Source: Flavihumibacter stibioxidans (GTDB lineage: Bacteria > Bacteroidota > Bacteroidia > Chitinophagales > Chitinophagaceae). Taken from it: a stretch of DNA of 64,000 nucleotides. Below, one piece after another: positions 24,048 through 31,381 of the stretch. Under the pieces are notes generated by a model that was not told the origin of the DNA, did no database searches, and saw only the letters and a program-made list of their open reading frames with translations. A program made the translations under genes and the position numbers. Where the stretch lies: positions 1,364,001 to 1,428,000 of the forward strand of contig NZ_MBUA01000001.1 in NCBI RefSeq assembly GCF_014332695.1, given 5' to 3'. The first letter of the stretch is position 1; the number at the start of each line of letters is the position of its first letter.

Positions 24048-25496
24048 GTGATAAAAAAACTTGACAAGCTCATTTTAAAGGCGTTTATCGGGCCCTTCAT
24101 AGCCACTTTTTTTATCACCCTCTTTGTGCTGGTGCTTCAATTTTTTTGGCTGTACATTGATGATTTTGTCGGCAAGGGACTCGACCTGGGTACTATCGGG
24201 CAGGCCATTGTATATGTGGGTGCAACGGTGGTTCCGCTTGCCCTTCCCCTGGCCGTGCTGCTTTCTTCCATCATGACCTTTGGTAACCTGGGTGAAACTT
24301 TTGAACTGGTGGCCATTAAATCGGCCGGCATCCCCCTGCTTCGTTTCATGCGTCCTATCCTGGTCGTAGCCATCCTCCTGAGCGGTGTGGCATTCCTCTT
24401 CAATAATTATATTTTACCCGTTTCCAACCTTAAACTGGGCCGGTTGAAATACGATATCATCAACAAAAAGCCGGCATTTGACCTGCGTGAAGGCTCTTTT
24501 TATACCAACATCCCGGGTTATGCCATCAAGGTTGGCAAAAAGGAAGATGATGATTCCACCCTACGCGAGATCATCATCTTTGAAAAAGATTATAACCTGC
24601 AGGACAATATCATTATTGCCAATAAAGGCGTGATGAAGGTCTCCGATGACAAGCGCTTCCTGGAATTCAAGCTCATAGATGGCTGGCGTTATACTGAAAG
24701 AGGTTCCCGAATGAATATGAACACTGAGTTCATCAGGCTTGGCTTCAAGGAATTCAAAAAAGTATTTGACCTCAGTTCCCTGCAGCTGGGTAAAACGGAA
24801 GACAGCCTGTTCAAGGACAATTACCAGATGCTCAGCGTGCGGCAGCTCACTGTTACCATCGACTCACTGGAACGTATACACGATAATTTCAGAAAAAAAC
24901 TGACCACAGAGCTGGGGCCCTATGTGGCATTTACCAGGCAAATAGACAGCCTGGATATAGCCGTGGGAAAAACAGCCCGGCCTGATTCCATGAATGATAT
25001 TATCCCCGACAGTGTTTTCTCACAAACCAATGAAAGGGTTTTATCACAGTTGTCCATCATTAAAAGTACCCTGGAAATCAATAAATCTGAATTTGAAGCA
25101 CGCTCAAAAAGCCTGCGTTTTCACAAGATTGCCTGGCATGAAAAATTCACCATGTCGGTTGCCTGTCTTGTATTGTTTTTCATAGGGGCACCGCTTGGTT
25201 CCATCATCCGCAAGGGGGGACTGGGAACGCCGCTTGTTTTCGCGGTGATCTTTTTTGTGGTCTTTTTTCTGCTGAACAACTTTGGTAAAAAGTTTGTGAA
25301 GGAAGATGTAATGCCCGCCGGATGGGGAATGTGGCTGGCTACTTACATCCTGGTTCCTATTGGGGTTTTCCTGATATACAAAGCCATGCACGACTCTCAA
25401 TTATTCAATAAAGAATTTTATTACAGGGCCTTTCGCCGTATCCGCCCAATGCTGGAACGGCTGAGAAAAAATCGCGGTGAGGCACAACCGCAATAA
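24048..25496 (+). CDS. LptF/LptG-family lipopolysaccharide export permease
   Basis: 482 residues from a GTG at 24048; the frame runs to a TTG at 23982, but that would overlap the divergent gene, and VIKKLDKLILKAFIGPF is where homologues begin. Three membrane helices near the N-terminus (FIATFFITLFVLVLQFFWLY; IVYVGATVVPLALPLAVLLSSI; ILVVAILLSGVAFLF), a long periplasmic beta-jellyroll plus a coiled insertion (about 280-370), then three C-terminal helices. It forms the inner-membrane part of the Lpt bridge with LptB and its paralogue, which are not in the window. Confidence 0.9.
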   Translation: MIKKLDKLILKAFIGPFIATFFITLFVLVLQFFWLYIDDFVGKGLDLGTIGQAIVYVGATVVPLALPLAVLLSSIMTFGNLGETFELVAIKSAGIPLLRFMRPILVVAILLSGVAFLFNNYILPVSNLKLGRLKYDIINKKPAFDLREGSFYTNIPGYAIKVGKKEDDDSTLREIIIFEKDYNLQDNIIIANKGVMKVSDDKRFLEFKLIDGWRYTERGSRMNMNTEFIRLGFKEFKKVFDLSSLQLGKTEDSLFKDNYQMLSVRQLTVTIDSLERIHDNFRKKLTTELGPYVAFTRQIDSLDIAVGKTARPDSMNDIIPDSVFSQTNERVLSQLSIIKSTLEINKSEFEARSKSLRFHKIAWHEKFTMSVACLVLFFIGAPLGSIIRKGGLGTPLVFAVIFFVVFFLLNNFGKKFVKEDVMPAGWGMWLATYILVPIGVFLIYKAMHDSQLFNKEFYYRAFRRIRPMLERLRKNRGEAQPQ

Positions 25497-25515
25497 TTTT
25501 ATTAAAACCTCTTGT

Positions 25516-26277
25516 ATGAAAATGAAACAACAATCAAGGCGTAGTTTCCTGGCAAACGGCACCAAGGCATCCATTGCTTTAGGAATTGGCAGCACTATGA
25601 TAGGCAGCAGTATCCTTACCTCCTGCCGCAGCACCAAACCCGGCAGCAGCCCGTTCCATACAGGATTTGACCAGAAGCCGCTCCCCTACGATTACAAGGC
25701 GCTGGAGCCGTATATCGATGCCACAACCATGGAGATCCATTATACCAAACACGCTGCCGCCTATGCGAAAAACCTCAATGAAGCAGCAGTGGCTGAAGGT
25801 GTGGATCGCAGTAAACCCCTGGAAGATATATTCGGACGCATTTCCAAATTTTCCGCGAAGCTCCGCAACAATGCCGGCGGCCATTACAACCATGAGTTAT
25901 TCTGGCAGAGCATGCGCGCTTCCCGCACGGATAACAAACCCGAAGGTGCCCTTCTGACAGCTATTGAAACAAAATTCAATTCATTCGGGAATTTTAAAAA
26001 TGTGTTTGCCGATGCTGCCAAGAACCGGTTTGGCAGCGGCTGGGCATGGCTGGTACTCATGAGTGATAAGCAGCTTGTGGTTACTTCCACCCCCAACCAG
26101 GACAATCCCCTGATGGATGTTGCCGGTACAAAAGGTACTCCCATCCTTGGCATTGATGTATGGGAGCATGCCTATTACCTGAAATACCAGAACAAGCGCG
26201 CCGATTATGTGGACAATTGGTGGAACCTGGTAAACTGGGATTATATCAGCCAGCGCTATGATACAGCCATGAAATAA
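25516..26277 (+). CDS. Fe/Mn superoxide dismutase, Tat-type lipoprotein
   Basis: 253 residues from ATG 25516. The N-terminus combines a twin-arginine motif (SRRSFLANG) with a lipobox-like LTSC (Cys37). The catalytic part has the metal ligands expected of Fe/Mn SOD: His75 in MEIHYTKHA, His126 in GGHYNHELFW, Asp214 and His218 in DVWEHAYYLKY. It removes superoxide outside the cytoplasm. Its stop overlaps the start of a CDF metal transporter by 1 bp, so the two are translated in tandem; metal supply or metal stress may link them (inference). Confidence 0.92.
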   Translation: MKMKQQSRRSFLANGTKASIALGIGSTMIGSSILTSCRSTKPGSSPFHTGFDQKPLPYDYKALEPYIDATTMEIHYTKHAAAYAKNLNEAAVAEGVDRSKPLEDIFGRISKFSAKLRNNAGGHYNHELFWQSMRASRTDNKPEGALLTAIETKFNSFGNFKNVFADAAKNRFGSGWAWLVLMSDKQLVVTSTPNQDNPLMDVAGTKGTPILGIDVWEHAYYLKYQNKRADYVDNWWNLVNWDYISQRYDTAMK

Positions 26278-27293
26278 TGCAACAGCAAAAGGAAAACTTT
26301 GGGGTACAGAAATGGGTGGTAATTGTTGCGGTCTTATTGTTTGCTGTAAAGATTCTCGCATATTATATTACCCATTCCGTGGCCATCCTGACCGATGCGC
26401 TGGAAAGTACGGTGAACGTAGTTTCCGGATTCATAGGGCTATACAGCCTGTATGTTGCCTCCAAGCCCCGCGATACGGACCATCCCTATGGACATGGCAA
26501 AGCAGAATTTATTTCAGCTGCGGTTGAGGGTACACTTATCATCATCGCCGGACTTTTCATCATATATGAAAGCATCAATAGTTTCATCCATCCCCACGAA
26601 TTAAAACAGCTTGACAATGGTATGATACTGGTTGCTATTGCGGGTGCGCTAAATTATTTAATGGGATATATCGCCATTCGCAGGGGTACCAAAAACAAAT
26701 CACTGGCCCTGGTGGCCAGCGGCCGGCACTTGCAGTCAGACACCTACTCCACCATCGGCATACTGGTAGGGGTTGCACTGATCTATTTCACCGGCATCAG
26801 TATAATCGACAGTATAGTGGCCATGGTTTTCAGCTTCATCATCATGTTCACCGGTTATAAAATACTAAGGGCATCACTGGCAGGTATCATGGATGAAACC
26901 GATCTGGAACTACTGCAACAAATGGTCCTGAAACTTAACCAGGACCGTCCTGCCAACTGGATCGACCTCCACAATCTTCGGGTGATCAAATACGGTAGTG
27001 TGCTGCATGTGGACTGCCACCTCACCGTTCCCTGGTACCTGAATGTTCACGAGGCCCATAGGGAAGTGGATGCCCTGCATCTGCGGATCAGGCAGGAATT
27101 CGGCGACAGCATCGAATTATTTGTTCACACCGATGGCTGCCTCGACTTTTCCTGCGCCATCTGTGCCAAAATGGATTGCGTTGCCAGAAAGCACCCTTTT
27201 GAAAAGCGAATCGAATGGACGGTAGAAAATATCATGACCAATATAAAACACCAGTTGCCTGAGGGTACCGGTGCATTAAATAAAACCGCCTAA
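26277..27293 (+). CDS. Cation diffusion facilitator (CDF) metal transporter
   Basis: 338 residues. Six membrane helices, with metal-site signatures TDALESTVNVVSGFIGLYS, DHPYGHGKAEFIS and GRHLQSDTYSTIGILVGV. A cytoplasmic C-terminal domain ends in a Cys-rich segment (CLDFSCAICAKMDC) that could sense or bind metal. CDF proteins export Zn, Fe, Mn or Co by proton antiport; the metal cannot be told here, but the coupling to a superoxide dismutase gene points to Fe or Mn. Confidence 0.9.
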   Translation: MQQQKENFGVQKWVVIVAVLLFAVKILAYYITHSVAILTDALESTVNVVSGFIGLYSLYVASKPRDTDHPYGHGKAEFISAAVEGTLIIIAGLFIIYESINSFIHPHELKQLDNGMILVAIAGALNYLMGYIAIRRGTKNKSLALVASGRHLQSDTYSTIGILVGVALIYFTGISIIDSIVAMVFSFIIMFTGYKILRASLAGIMDETDLELLQQMVLKLNQDRPANWIDLHNLRVIKYGSVLHVDCHLTVPWYLNVHEAHREVDALHLRIRQEFGDSIELFVHTDGCLDFSCAICAKMDCVARKHPFEKRIEWTVENIMTNIKHQLPEGTGALNKTA

Positions 27294-27298
27294 TTTCG
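27291..27298 (+). promoter_or_regulatory. Possible -7 box (TAATTTCG) of the M20 peptidase gene
   Basis: TAATTTCG overlaps the CDF stop codon and ends 13 nt before the ATG at 27312. It is the same octamer as that upstream of ada, one base from consensus. Confidence 0.3.
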
Positions 27299-27311
27299 TG
27301 GCGCTAAATAC

Positions 27312-28685
27312 ATGAACATGAATGCATGGAAAGAATACCAGGAACAGCATAAGGAAAGGTTCCTGAACGAATTGCTCGACCTGCTGAGAATACCAAGCGT
27401 AAGTGCGCGCAGTGAACACAAGGGAGATATGATAAAATGCGCGGAAGCAGTACGCGACAGCCTGCTGGCCGCAGGCGCCACCGGGGCAACCATCTATGAA
27501 ACACCCGGGCATCCCATCGTGTATGGTGAGCTGATCACAGACCCTTCGAAGCCGACTGTACTGGTATATGGTCATTACGATGTACAGCCGCCCGATCCGC
27601 TGGAACTCTGGCACAGCGGGCCTTTTGACCCGGTAATCAAAGACGGAAAGATCTTCGCCCGGGGCGCCTGTGACGACAAGGGACAGTTTTACATGCACGT
27701 AAAAGCAATGGAAACCATGGTGCAGTCAGGTGAATTGCCCACCAATATGAAATTCCTGATCGAAGGCGAAGAAGAAGTAGGCTCCCCTAACCTGGCCAAT
27801 TTCGTGAAAGCAAATAAAGCCCTGCTGGATGCCGATGTCATATTGATCAGTGACACTGCCATGATCAGTATGGATACCCCATCCATTGATATCGGTGTGA
27901 GAGGGCTGTCTTATATCGAAGTGGAAGTAACCGGTCCGAACCGCGACCTGCACAGTGGTGTGTATGGCGGGGCCGTTGCCAATCCCATTACTATCCTGGC
28001 ACAAATGATCGCATCCCTGCACGACGAAAACAACCATATCACTATTCCCGGATTTTACGATGATGTGGCAGAAGTTACGCCCGAAGAAAGGCAGCTGATG
28101 GCGGAAGCTCCTTATGATGAGTCGGAATACATGGCAGACCTTGGCGTGAAATCTCTCTGGGGTGAGAAAGGTTATACCACCAATGAGCGCACCGGTATTC
28201 GTCCCACACTTGAACTCAACGGAATCTGGGGCGGATATACCGGCGAAGGCGCCAAGACCGTGCTGCCATCAAAAGCCTTCGCGAAAATCTCCTGCAGGCT
28301 GGTGCCCGACCAGCAGAGTGATAAGATTACCAAACTGCTGATAGATCACCTGCATAAGATTGCCCCTGATTACATTTCACTGAAAGCGGAACTGCACCAT
28401 GGCGGCGAGCCTTATATGACCCCGATCGATTCTGATGGCTACAAAGCTGCGGCGCGCGCCATTGAAGAGACCTTCGGTAAAAAACCGATCCCCGTCAGGG
28501 GCGGAGGCAGTATACCAATCAGCGCGCTGTTTGAAAAGGAACTGGGACTCAAGATCGTGTTTATGGGCTTCGGTCTGGATAGCGACAACCTGCATTCACC
28601 CAACGAAAAATACGACCTGGTGAACTACTACAAGGGAATTGAGACCATCCCATATTTCCACAAGTTTTTCGCCGAAGGAATTTAA
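27312..28685 (+). CDS. M20-family dipeptidase
   Basis: 457 residues, no signal peptide. Metal-site signatures of the CNDP-like M20 group: VLVYGHYDVQPPDP, the DDKG motif (GACDDKGQFYMHVKA) and FLIEGEEEVGSPN with the general-base Glu. A dimerisation domain follows (GVRGLSYIEVEVTGPNRDLHSGVYGG). Zn-dependent hydrolysis of di- or short peptides in the cytoplasm. A family A palindrome begins one base after the stop codon. Confidence 0.92.
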   Translation: MNMNAWKEYQEQHKERFLNELLDLLRIPSVSARSEHKGDMIKCAEAVRDSLLAAGATGATIYETPGHPIVYGELITDPSKPTVLVYGHYDVQPPDPLELWHSGPFDPVIKDGKIFARGACDDKGQFYMHVKAMETMVQSGELPTNMKFLIEGEEEVGSPNLANFVKANKALLDADVILISDTAMISMDTPSIDIGVRGLSYIEVEVTGPNRDLHSGVYGGAVANPITILAQMIASLHDENNHITIPGFYDDVAEVTPEERQLMAEAPYDESEYMADLGVKSLWGEKGYTTNERTGIRPTLELNGIWGGYTGEGAKTVLPSKAFAKISCRLVPDQQSDKITKLLIDHLHKIAPDYISLKAELHHGGEPYMTPIDSDGYKAAARAIEETFGKKPIPVRGGGSIPISALFEKELGLKIVFMGFGLDSDNLHSPNEKYDLVNYYKGIETIPYFHKFFAEGI

Positions 28686-28686
28686 T

Positions 28687-28730
28687 GCGTCTGACGCGCG
28701 TCTGACGTACGTCAGACGCGCGTCAGACGC
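28687..28730. repeat. Nested palindrome, family A copy 3
   Basis: A perfect 44-bp palindrome centred on GTAC at 28707-28710, with the dinucleotide between units CG on both sides. It fills the gap between the M20 stop (28685) and the promoter box of the next gene (28732). Confidence 0.95.
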
Positions 28731-28731
28731 C

Positions 28732-28739
28732 TATCTTTG
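28732..28739 (+). promoter_or_regulatory. -7 promoter box (TATCTTTG) of the Hsp15-like gene
   Basis: TATCTTTG matches TAnnTTTG and ends 4 nt before the ATG at 28744. The upstream promoter region is occupied by the family A palindrome. Confidence 0.5.
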
Positions 28740-28743
28740 CAGC

Positions 28744-29130
28744 ATGTCCACAGAAAAACTCCGCATCGATAAATACCTATGGTCCATCAGGCTGTTCAAA
28801 ACCCGCAGCCTGGCTGCTGAAGCTATTGACAAAGGAAGGGTGAAATTGAATGGAACTGCTGTAAAAGCATCCAGAAATGTGGTCGTTGGAGATGAATACG
28901 AGGTAAAAACCGAAGCCCGCAAATGGCTGATCAAAGTAACCGGACTGCTGGCAACCAGGGTTCAATATAGTGAAGCCATCAAATATTACGAAGATCACAC
29001 CCCGCAGGAAGAACTGGATCGCATCCAGTTTCAGGCAGCCAGCTTCCACACCGGCAAACGCCTGAGCAAAGTAGGGCGTCCAACCAAAAAAGACCGTCGC
29101 GATCTCGACGATTTCACAGATACCCCCTGA
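28744..29130 (+). CDS. hslR: Hsp15-like S4-domain RNA-binding protein
   Basis: 128 residues from ATG 28744; the longer frame from 28639 reads through the palindrome and is rejected. The S4 domain is clear: LRIDKYLWSIRLFKTRSLAAEAIDKGRVKLNG. The basic C-terminus (GKRLSKVGRPTKKDRRDLDDF) is typical of Hsp15, which binds 50S subunits that still carry a nascent peptidyl-tRNA. Confidence 0.88.
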   Translation: MSTEKLRIDKYLWSIRLFKTRSLAAEAIDKGRVKLNGTAVKASRNVVVGDEYEVKTEARKWLIKVTGLLATRVQYSEAIKYYEDHTPQEELDRIQFQAASFHTGKRLSKVGRPTKKDRRDLDDFTDTP

Positions 29131-29206
29131 CCCAGCCGCCTTCCGCCCATCTTATCTATTGAGAGCGTGCCGCCTCTCCGTCCGCTCATACCCGGCGGAT
29201 TTGCCA

Positions 29207-29219
29207 CACCCGGCGGGTG
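29207..29219. repeat. Single family C-like palindromic unit
   Basis: CACCCGGCGGGTG is a 13-bp unit with one central base, like the arms of the family C repeats but standing alone. A degraded copy (ACCCGGCGGAT) lies just upstream. It sits in the 213-bp gap after hslR, which otherwise holds only a promoter box. Confidence 0.5.
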
Positions 29220-29294
29220 ACAAACTATATTTACCACTGATAAAAGTCATTCAGCCACCCCCCACAAGTCATTTATTTCACTTCCCCCACACGA

Positions 29295-29302
29295 TAGATT
29301 TG
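29295..29302 (+). promoter_or_regulatory. -7 promoter box (TAGATTTG) of the Hsp20-like gene
   Basis: TAGATTTG matches TAnnTTTG, 41 nt before the ATG at 29344. Confidence 0.45.
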
Positions 29303-29343
29303 TATTGAAAATATTTTTCAAGGATCCTTTAAAACGATTGTTT

Positions 29344-29760
29344 ATGGCCGCAGCAGTTACGAAAAGGACTCACCGCATCCGGCAACCACTTTTCGGAGTG
29401 GAAGCAATACAGGGATTGCGTAAACGTCAGACAAAATGGGTTCCCGCAGCCAATGTGACAGGAACCCAGGGGGCATACACCATAAAACTGGCTGTTCCCG
29501 GTCTTGGGCGTGAGTGCTTCCGGATCCATGTAAAGGGGAAGGATCTGGCGGTCAGCGGCAAAAAAGAAGAACAAAATAATTTAACAGACAGGGCTTCCTG
29601 CGAGTATAATTTTTCAGAGTGGCAGCGCAGTTTTTTATTACCCGAAGATGCAGATACCGCAATGGCACAGGCATTTTATAAAGACGGCGAACTGATCATC
29701 ATCATACCCAGAAGCTCATTAACGATTGAAGAAGGAGAAAGCGATGTATTCATATATTAA
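29344..29760 (+). CDS. Hsp20/alpha-crystallin-like protein
   Basis: 138 residues from ATG 29344 (the frame opens at a TTG, 29305). The middle matches the alpha-crystallin fold: AYTIKLAVPGLGRECFRIHVKGKDLAVSGKKEE, an insertion, EWQRSFLLPEDADTAMAQAFYKDGELIIIIPR, which keeps the G-x-L/I-x-I-x-I/P edge. The IxI tail motif is not clear. It is probably an ATP-independent chaperone. Its end overlaps the next gene by 17 bp, and the pair lies next to the cbb3 oxidase regulatory gene. Confidence 0.75.
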   Translation: MAAAVTKRTHRIRQPLFGVEAIQGLRKRQTKWVPAANVTGTQGAYTIKLAVPGLGRECFRIHVKGKDLAVSGKKEEQNNLTDRASCEYNFSEWQRSFLLPEDADTAMAQAFYKDGELIIIIPRSSLTIEEGESDVFIY

Positions 29761-30190
29761 TGCAACCAGTATGACAATCAATATAACAGAAAACCGTTAC
29801 CTGCGGGAAGTGCAAAAGGATTTTAACGACCTTTTCCCTTTCCTGAAAATTGAATTCTTTAAAAGAATGCATGGGGTGGAAAAACCATCTCCCGCACAGA
29901 GAATGTTCTCTCACAACCTTACCGTGGGCGATGCCCGCACCATAAAAACGGAAGGAGAGCTGCCAATTGACCCTAGCCTGACGGTGTCTGAACTGGAACA
30001 GAGCCTGTGGAACCGGTTTGGACTTTCCGTACAGGTCTTCAGAAAATCGGGTAATCTCTGGCTGGAAACAACCATGACGGATAAATGGACCCTTGGCCAG
30101 CAAAATGACCATGGCAGGGAAATTTCCAGTCCGGTTGAAAAAGCTCCCCAGCCCGCTGATGATTACGAGCTAAAGCGGGACGAAGACTAG
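29744..30190 (+). CDS. Protein of unknown function coupled to the Hsp20-like gene
   Basis: 148 residues from ATG 29744, preceded 6 nt upstream by a good AAGGAG ribosome-binding site; this is unusual for the window and favours this start. No signal or membrane segment. Visible blocks: NRYLREVQKDFNDLFPFLKIEFF, PIDPSLTVSELEQSLWNRFGLSVQVFRKSG and WLETTMTDKWTLGQQN. Not recognised. Translationally coupled to the Hsp20-like gene and convergent with the response regulator. Confidence 0.65.
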   Translation: MYSYINATSMTINITENRYLREVQKDFNDLFPFLKIEFFKRMHGVEKPSPAQRMFSHNLTVGDARTIKTEGELPIDPSLTVSELEQSLWNRFGLSVQVFRKSGNLWLETTMTDKWTLGQQNDHGREISSPVEKAPQPADDYELKRDED

Positions 30191-30195
30191 GATTA

Positions 30196-31251
30196 TCAAT
30201 ACAAAAGGTTGCTGAGTTTGGCAAGATCTGTTATCCGGATCTTGCCTTCTTTTATTTCAATGAGTTTCTCTGATTTAAAATCGCTCAGGGTCCGGATCAG
30301 CGATTCGGTAGCCGTACCCACAAACTGGGCAATGTCTTCCCTGGAAATATCAATCGGCTTCGGATCCTCTCCCCCATTAAACTTATGCTGGATGTCCACC
30401 AGCGCCTTTGCCACCCTTTTGCGAAGGGAATCATAGGCCAGGTGCAGCAAACGGTCTTCCTTTTCCTTTACATTATGTGTAATCAGCTTGATGAATTTCC
30501 CCGCAATACCCATGTCATTATACACAGCCTGGAGGAACTCTTCCTTGGGAATCATGGCCAGTTCGGCATCTTCCAGCACTTCTGCAGTATCCTCATAGGT
30601 GCTGTTTTCTAACAGTGCCACATAACCGATATAATCCCCCGGGCTATATAAATTCGTAATATATTCCTTGCCGTCCTCATGCAGACGATAGGCTTTTACC
30701 TTGCCGGTTTTGAGGTAGAATAAAAACTTAGGCCGCTTTCCTTCTGTATAAACCTGCTGGCGCTTGGATAAAAAGTCTGACTCATACTGCTCGGGATCCA
30801 TGCTGATCAGTCCGGATTGCTGCAGGTCCTGCATCAGGTCGCTGATACCCTTGTCATCGCCACCATATTTATGCTGGAGAATATCCTGTTTTTTCAACCT
30901 GATTTCGATGGCATTCAGCAGTTCGATATCGTCAAATGGCTTGGTGATGAAGTCATCTGCCCCCATTTCCATGCCCTTGCGAAAATCGCTTCTTTCTACT
31001 TTGGCCGTCAGGAAAATAAAAGGAATATGTTCCGTATCCGGATTTTTACGCAGCAGGTGCAACACTCCGTACCCATCGAGTTCGGGCATCATGATATCGC
31101 AGACCACCAGGTCGGGCTTCTCCTGAAGCGCCAGTTCCACCCCCTTTTTGCCATTTTCAGCCGTAAAAGCATGGTAACCGCCAAGGGTCAGGATCTCCGC
31201 GATATTGTCGCGGATCTCGTTATGGTCATCAATAATAAGAATGCGTTTCAT
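30196..31251 (-). CDS. Response regulator fused to a Crp/Fnr module
   Basis: 351 residues. Residues 1 to about 125 are a CheY-like receiver with acidic residues at 8-9 (IIDDH), phospho-acceptor Asp52 (VVCDIMMPELDG) and Lys in FLTAKVE. After a linker, about 145-265 form a cyclic-nucleotide-type beta-roll (KFLFYLKTGKVKAYRLHEDGKEYI, YSPGDYIGYVALL). The C-terminal winged helix is of Fnr type (ISREDIAQFVGTATESLIRTLSDFKSEKLIEI). The arrangement unites the roles of FixJ and FixK in one chain. It lies divergent from the cbb3 oxidase genes (130-bp gap), so it probably controls them in response to oxygen or redox state. Confidence 0.9.
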   Translation of the reverse strand: MKRILIIDDHNEIRDNIAEILTLGGYHAFTAENGKKGVELALQEKPDLVVCDIMMPELDGYGVLHLLRKNPDTEHIPFIFLTAKVERSDFRKGMEMGADDFITKPFDDIELLNAIEIRLKKQDILQHKYGGDDKGISDLMQDLQQSGLISMDPEQYESDFLSKRQQVYTEGKRPKFLFYLKTGKVKAYRLHEDGKEYITNLYSPGDYIGYVALLENSTYEDTAEVLEDAELAMIPKEEFLQAVYNDMGIAGKFIKLITHNVKEKEDRLLHLAYDSLRKRVAKALVDIQHKFNGGEDPKPIDISREDIAQFVGTATESLIRTLSDFKSEKLIEIKEGKIRITDLAKLSNLLY

Positions 31252-31381
31252 CCAGGATTTGTTTATTTGGGACCCTCAAATAAACGAAAATGCCGGCATT
31301 GAGAAAAATCAGTTCCCAACTTGAGGTTCATCACTCCCGGCAAACCCGCTTAAACAGTAGTTTAGCATCAAATTAAAATTG

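Noticed and set aside
26735-26745. GTCAGACACC inside the CDF gene as a further repeat copy
   Set aside because: It is a single half-unit in coding sequence with no inverted partner; a chance match.
28639-28743. Upstream extension of the Hsp15-like gene
   Set aside because: It overlaps the M20 gene and reads through the family A palindrome; the S4 domain starts right after ATG 28744.
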